NCBI GenBank assembly: GCA_025765615.1
Contig: JAIVFJ010000004.1
Span: 1-64,000, forward strand
DNA length: 64,000 nucleotides
From: Zopfochytrium polystomum
Lineage: Eukaryota; Chytridiomycota; Chytridiomycetes; Chytridiales; Chytridiaceae
Direction: 5' to 3'
How positions within the stretch are numbered: position 1 is the first letter of the stretch; each line of letters starts with the position of its first letter. The translations under genes and the position numbers were made by a program. The notes under the pieces were generated by a model. It worked only from the letters and a program-made list of their open reading frames with translations, was not told where the DNA came from and made no database searches. Shown here in pieces: positions 59,936 to 64,000 of this stretch.

Positions 59936-60776
59936 TTGGACATTGGAATCATCAAGCAGTTCAAGGAGAGGATGAGGAGGTTTTGGTGTGAGTGGATCTT
60001 GCCTCCCGAGAGTCAGGTGTTTACTTAGGAAGGGCATCCAAAGTGTCCCAAGAGAAAGTTGGTTTGCAAATGGTTCATGGACGCTTGGAAAGGTGTTGGA
60101 TTGAGTGTTTTCAGTAATTCACCTGGGAAAGCTTTCAATTGTGATTGAAGTTGTGCGTGTGTTCTCAAAAGCTAAAATAAATAATAATAAAAATAGCAAT
60201 GAAGTACCATCAAGCAACTGAAAGATGGTTTGAGGATCCATCTGTGAGCGTATCCTCTTGGTACTTTCTTTTTTTCAATGCTAACTTCTGTTGGATGATT
60301 GAAAGCAACAACATGGCCCAACGCTTCTTGTTGCGTTTTTGTTGGATATTTGTTAGCGATCTAAAAGGACACATATTGAGCTTCGCCGAGAGCGCCGAGA
60401 AACGAGTAACCAACTCCACTATCACAGTTGGCTCGGACTTCGGCTGTGAAAACAACTTTCCGGCATCACCATCAATCAGAAGGCCGGTGGCGCCTGGGGC
60501 TGTCGCGGCGATGGGCCGCCAACGGACCAAGGATTGATGACCCCGCTGGCGCAGCCGAGCGACTTTCCAGTTTCCGGCCGGCGGGAGCCACCGCCATCGA
60601 GATACCGCGCCATTCAGCCGCAAAACAGCCTTCAACTTTGCGAGACGCTGCGCCCGTGACCGTCGGCCGCCCCTGGAATGTCGACACTTGCGCTAGACAT
60701 ACGCTACGCTTGCTTTCGCCGCTCCTGCAGCGTCCTCTCTCTCCCTCTCCCTCTCTCTCTCTCTCTCCCTCTCCCT

Positions 60777-60850
<74 letters not shown>

Positions 60851-60924
60851 GTTTGGGACGGCGTGCGGCCGCGGCTTTCGGCTGCGCAGGCAAGTAGCAA
60901 GCTGGAACGACTCCTTTGACCCTG
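59936..60924. other. Spacer with a long (CT)n microsatellite
   Basis: AT-rich DNA gives way to GC-rich DNA near 60430. A CT/CCCTCT tract of about 110 bp lies at 60736-60846. A 112-codon plus frame (60199-60537) has no recognisable domain. No supported gene is present. Confidence 0.45.
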
Positions 60925-62735
60925 GGATTTAGGCCCTGGAGTGGAGAAAGTGTGAGACTGTGCTCTCTAACTCCTCACCTAGGGCTATAGGTGGAAACTA
61001 GAGCATGGACCTAAATATCAATCCTGCTAATGAAAAGGGGCAAAAGGAGGGTGTCCAGGGGCACTAGACAGGAAAGTGTATTTGGAGTCTTAAAAAGCCC
61101 AAGTAAAACACAAATAAATCTCTAACACAAAAGAGGGGTTTCTCACACCAAAGCATGAAACAGACACAATCACAAAAGAAAGCATAATCCTCTGGTGCAA
61201 GACACAGAAGGGTTTCATCTGGGGCACAAGGCCAAAAAGCCAAGTTAGGCCAGAGACAGAACCGACTGAATTGGTAAGACTGACTGAATCGGTAAGGGGA
61301 GTGACAAGTCACTACAACCCATCAAAACAAACAACAAAAGAAATAAACAACAAGTCAGACCCTGAGTTGGAGGGGATTGGAGAGACAAAGGGCAGACACA
61401 AGGAACAGTTAGTGTGCAGAGGTGCCTGTTGAACCAAATCAGAACTGTTTTCCACTTAACAGAACCAGACACAACTTGTCTCACTCCAAGGAGAGTGTTC
61501 CAACTCAATCCCAGGAAGAGGGTGCAACCAGGGTGGGAGACAGTGGGACTCTTCTTGCTTCATCCTACCAGAAGACAGACCTCTGCCTCACCAAGCCAGA
61601 GAGAATGACCTGTCTTAGAAGCAAGGAAGGTCAATACCCACTCCCACACACAAGGAAGACACCAAAGACAACCACAGGTATTAGCATGAATGGAAGAGGG
61701 TCTGAACCCAGCGAACCTGGCCCACCAAAGGCCAAAGGAACCATCACCAGGAACAGGGAGGAATACCAGAGAGACCATACCACCACATAATACCTGACCA
61801 GCCAACTCATTCATATCACCTTGAGAGACCTGGATTTGAAGCGATGTATTGAGAGGAACCAGCGAGGCACTACCACAGTTTTACCCTCCCACCGTCCATC
61901 ATCAAGTAGCTCCTACCCCAGACCAGCCTAAACAGTATGTGCAGAATGGTGAGGTGCACTGGGACTTGAACCCAGCACACTGCCATAAATGGCCAAGAGA
62001 ACCAATTCTCCTGTCACACACCAGGGGACTGCCACCCCCAGCTCACACACACAGTCAGAGAAGGAATAAGGGCAGGCAAGAAGACTTCAGGTACAGGTTC
62101 TAAGGGGCAACAAGAATGGGGGTGGGCTGCTTAAATAGGAGAGGGTTGGAATCAGCAGGGTGAAGGAAGAAGGAGGGGAAATATACAAAAGAACAAAAAC
62201 AATAAATAAAACAACAAAGAAGAGAGAGGAGGAGTGAGTCACCAAACAATGGGGCTGAGCCATCAAACAAGGAAGACAGCTCAGAAAATCACGGAGCATC
62301 TCTTGGCATCAGCTGCCAAGAAAGATGGAGGAGATGGAGAGAGCTGGTTGGTGCAAAGAGGAAGACAGTCACTCACAAAAGAAAAGAGACACACACAGAG
62401 ACAACAAACAAACAAATAATAAAAGATAAAACAGTAAAAACAGGAAAAACAGGATAAACTACTAATTGAAAAAATAAGTAAAAATCATCAATAAAGAAAG
62501 GAGAAAAAACCTATGATCTCATACCCTTTCATGAGGCCTTTCATCATGGTAGCTTATGTAGCAGCTCTGTGTACACCTGGACTCTGTACTTCTACCCACT
62601 GAAGCACATCATCCAAACGTTGTTTGGTCAAGTCAAATTGATAATCCTCACAAGTTATCAGTTAAAAAAGCGGGGTATACTCTTTTTATTTGAGGTCGCA
62701 GGCTCAACAGCCTGTCGTCGTCACATACTTTTCAA
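60925..62735 (-). mobile_element. Hairpin-headed repeat family, inverted copy 3
   Basis: Reverse complement of the 6.07-8.28 kb copy: head hairpin at 62691-62723, pyrimidine-rich middle, conserved tRNA-like T-arm at 61957-61978 and the tail ending with the GAGCACAGTCTCACA block at about 60951-60973. The zone near the head resembles the 52.8 kb fragment (TGGTCAAGTCAAATTGATAA and GTACACAGAGCTGCT) more than copies 1 and 2. At least two subfamilies or recombinants therefore exist. Confidence 0.7.
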
Positions 62736-62861
62736 GGCATATCCCAATCCGATTTGAACTTCCATTGTCTAAGCTCTGTCCACCCAAGAAACCTTGCGGC
62801 CCGACTGCAACGCAGTCCAGCTTTATTGGCAGAAAATTCCCACGGGTCATGGGGCGTAGTT
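62736..62861. other. Short spacer between repeat and hAT remnant
   Basis: About 125 bp with no recognisable feature. It may include one end of the hAT element; I could not identify a terminal inverted repeat. Confidence 0.3.
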
Positions 62862-63797
62862 TCAATTGTTCCAATTTTTTCGCTTGCGGTGGAGGTGCCA
62901 AAGCCACCAAAGCCGCTCTTTCCTCAGTTTCTGGATTATTTGGCTGCTTTGGCAGGAATGAAGTCGGTGCCAAAGCAGGTTGAATCGTGGGTGTGTATTC
63001 ACAATTGCAGGTTCGTAATTGTGGCTTCTATTCTCATCAGGTTCTGAGTCAGAGGCATCATACATCATTCCTGGTTTGAGATCAATGCATGCTTTGTTCT
63101 TCCAAGGTCGAGGAGCCATCTTCAGGTGCATCTGATTCATCCTCCATATCCTGGTTCTCATGCGGCTCCTTCCTCCTCCGCCTCCTCCACCACCACCTGT
63201 CCCAAGAAGCCCCACAATCACTTCTTGGCTCCAGAAAGATCGTTTCTCTTTCAAAAACAGCGTACATTCAAAATTCTCTGGCAGCATTGATTTCTGGTCA
63301 TCAGTGCGAACCAAAGAACATCTGTTGAAGAGCCTCTCATGAATGTTTGTCTGGGTAGTAGAAAGCACCACAACGCTGCTACTCCCCAAGTCTATCCTCC
63401 TCCATAATACTTTTCCAATCGTTCTTTGTTGTGATAGGAGCGTCTTGTGGCCAAGCAAGCAGCCGAAATGACCCAATCCAGCCAACCATATATTTTTCCT
63501 TGCCTGACAATAAGTGTTCAAGATGGTTCGAAGAGACAATCACAAACCTTTTGGATAGTTGACGGTGTGGCAGTTAACACCAAAGTAGCCAATATCTTGC
63601 CAATTGAGGTGAACATTTCGAATGTGACAAGCAAGGTTGCTGTAGCGGTGAGTGTGCTCTTGCTTGATTAACTTGGTTCCTGGACACAAAGTGCATTTAT
63701 GGTGGGTGCTCTGGCTCAGTTCAAAAAACCAGCAGGCAATCTCTTTGTGCAAGAAGTTGCAGCCAGCATTCGTTGAACTTCAGCCATTTTGCTATGT
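62862..63797 (-). pseudogene. hAT-family transposase, internally deleted
   Basis: On the minus strand an N-terminal zinc-finger segment (KCTLCPGTKLI ... ACHIRNVH; C-x2-C and H-x4-H spacing, BED type) is followed, after an in-frame stop at 63540-63542, by about 65 residues of unclear sequence. The hAT C-terminal dimerisation signature comes next (ERLFNRCSLVRTD, MLPENFECTLFLKEKRSFW). The catalytic middle of several hundred residues expected between these is missing. A Gly-rich and Asp/Glu-rich tail of about 100 residues follows the dimerisation motif. The upstream ATG at about 63793 lies in another frame. It is non-functional as a transposase but could be a deletion derivative mobilised in trans. 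Confidence 0.65.
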
Positions 63798-64000
63798 TGA
63801 TGGGGCTTTGCTGTCGGTGGTATGCTGGGTCAGTGGGTGGAGGGTGGCGGCGGGGTCTGGGTTGAGGGCATTATCTGTTGCAGCAATTTATATTGCTTTC
63901 AAAACAAACCATGGTCCGGCCGGCAGCAGAGGCAGTGTGAGCAAGCCGCGACACTGGGCCTTGCGGTGGTGGCGCCGGCGGCTCCCGCTCAAGCGACCAC
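63798..64000. other. Window end, no feature seen
   Basis: GC-rich DNA beyond the hAT remnant. It may contain the 5' end of that element or the start of the next region. No coding frame can be supported. Confidence 0.3.

Overview
This window is eukaryotic nuclear DNA. Genes are split by short GT-AG introns, no bacterial operon or ribosome-binding-site layout is visible, and the intergenic DNA is full of microsatellites and homopolymers. Gene content suggests a zoosporic (chytrid-like) fungus: a Hog1-type TGY MAP kinase very close to fungal Hog1, an HP1/Swi6-type chromodomain protein, a cyclic-nucleotide-binding channel and fungal-style RNA polymerase I RPA43. The lineage is inferred from protein character only. 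GC-rich exons carry long Ala, Ser, Gly, Pro and Gln tracts, while the repeats are AT-rich.

Layout. 1-4.04 kb: GC-rich block with broken frames, bracketed by direct repeats of about 140 bp. 4.2-8.3 kb: two direct copies of a repeat family with a hairpin head and tRNA-like segments; an inverted copy lies at 60.9-62.7 kb and a fragment at 52.8-53.3 kb. 9.86-16.70 kb (minus): one 27-exon gene for a TIR / TKL-like kinase / LRR protein, with 20 leucine-rich repeats each in its own exon. 17.7-20.2 kb: decayed transporter-like gene. 21.6-24.2 kb: HP1-like protein. 25.6-29.5 kb: AMPK/MARK-family kinase. 30.0-33.8 kb: cyclic-nucleotide-binding channel. 34.8-37.7 kb: TUG/ASPSCR1 UBX protein. 38.4-41.0 kb (minus): unknown membrane-anchored low-complexity protein. 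41.6-43.3 kb (minus): RPA43. 44.3-47.2 kb: Hog1/p38 MAPK. 47.7-52.1 kb: SMPD4-like protein. 52.5-59.9 kb: old copia fragments, then a degenerate copia element with two LTRs. 62.9-63.8 kb (minus): internally deleted hAT transposase.

The conserved genes are mostly unrelated housekeeping and signalling genes. RPA43 and the MAPK diverge from a shared upstream region of about 1 kb. The TIR-kinase-LRR gene is the most unusual locus: it joins an apparently intact TIR fold, a kinase with catalytic residues and a ribonuclease-inhibitor-type LRR array that is expanding by tandem exon duplication. Several other genes need a single-base frame change, nearly always +1, to keep a conserved protein. This is either a consensus error pattern or real frameshifting.

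Exon models were built by hand from splice sites and reading phase. Family assignments come from motif recognition without database searches.
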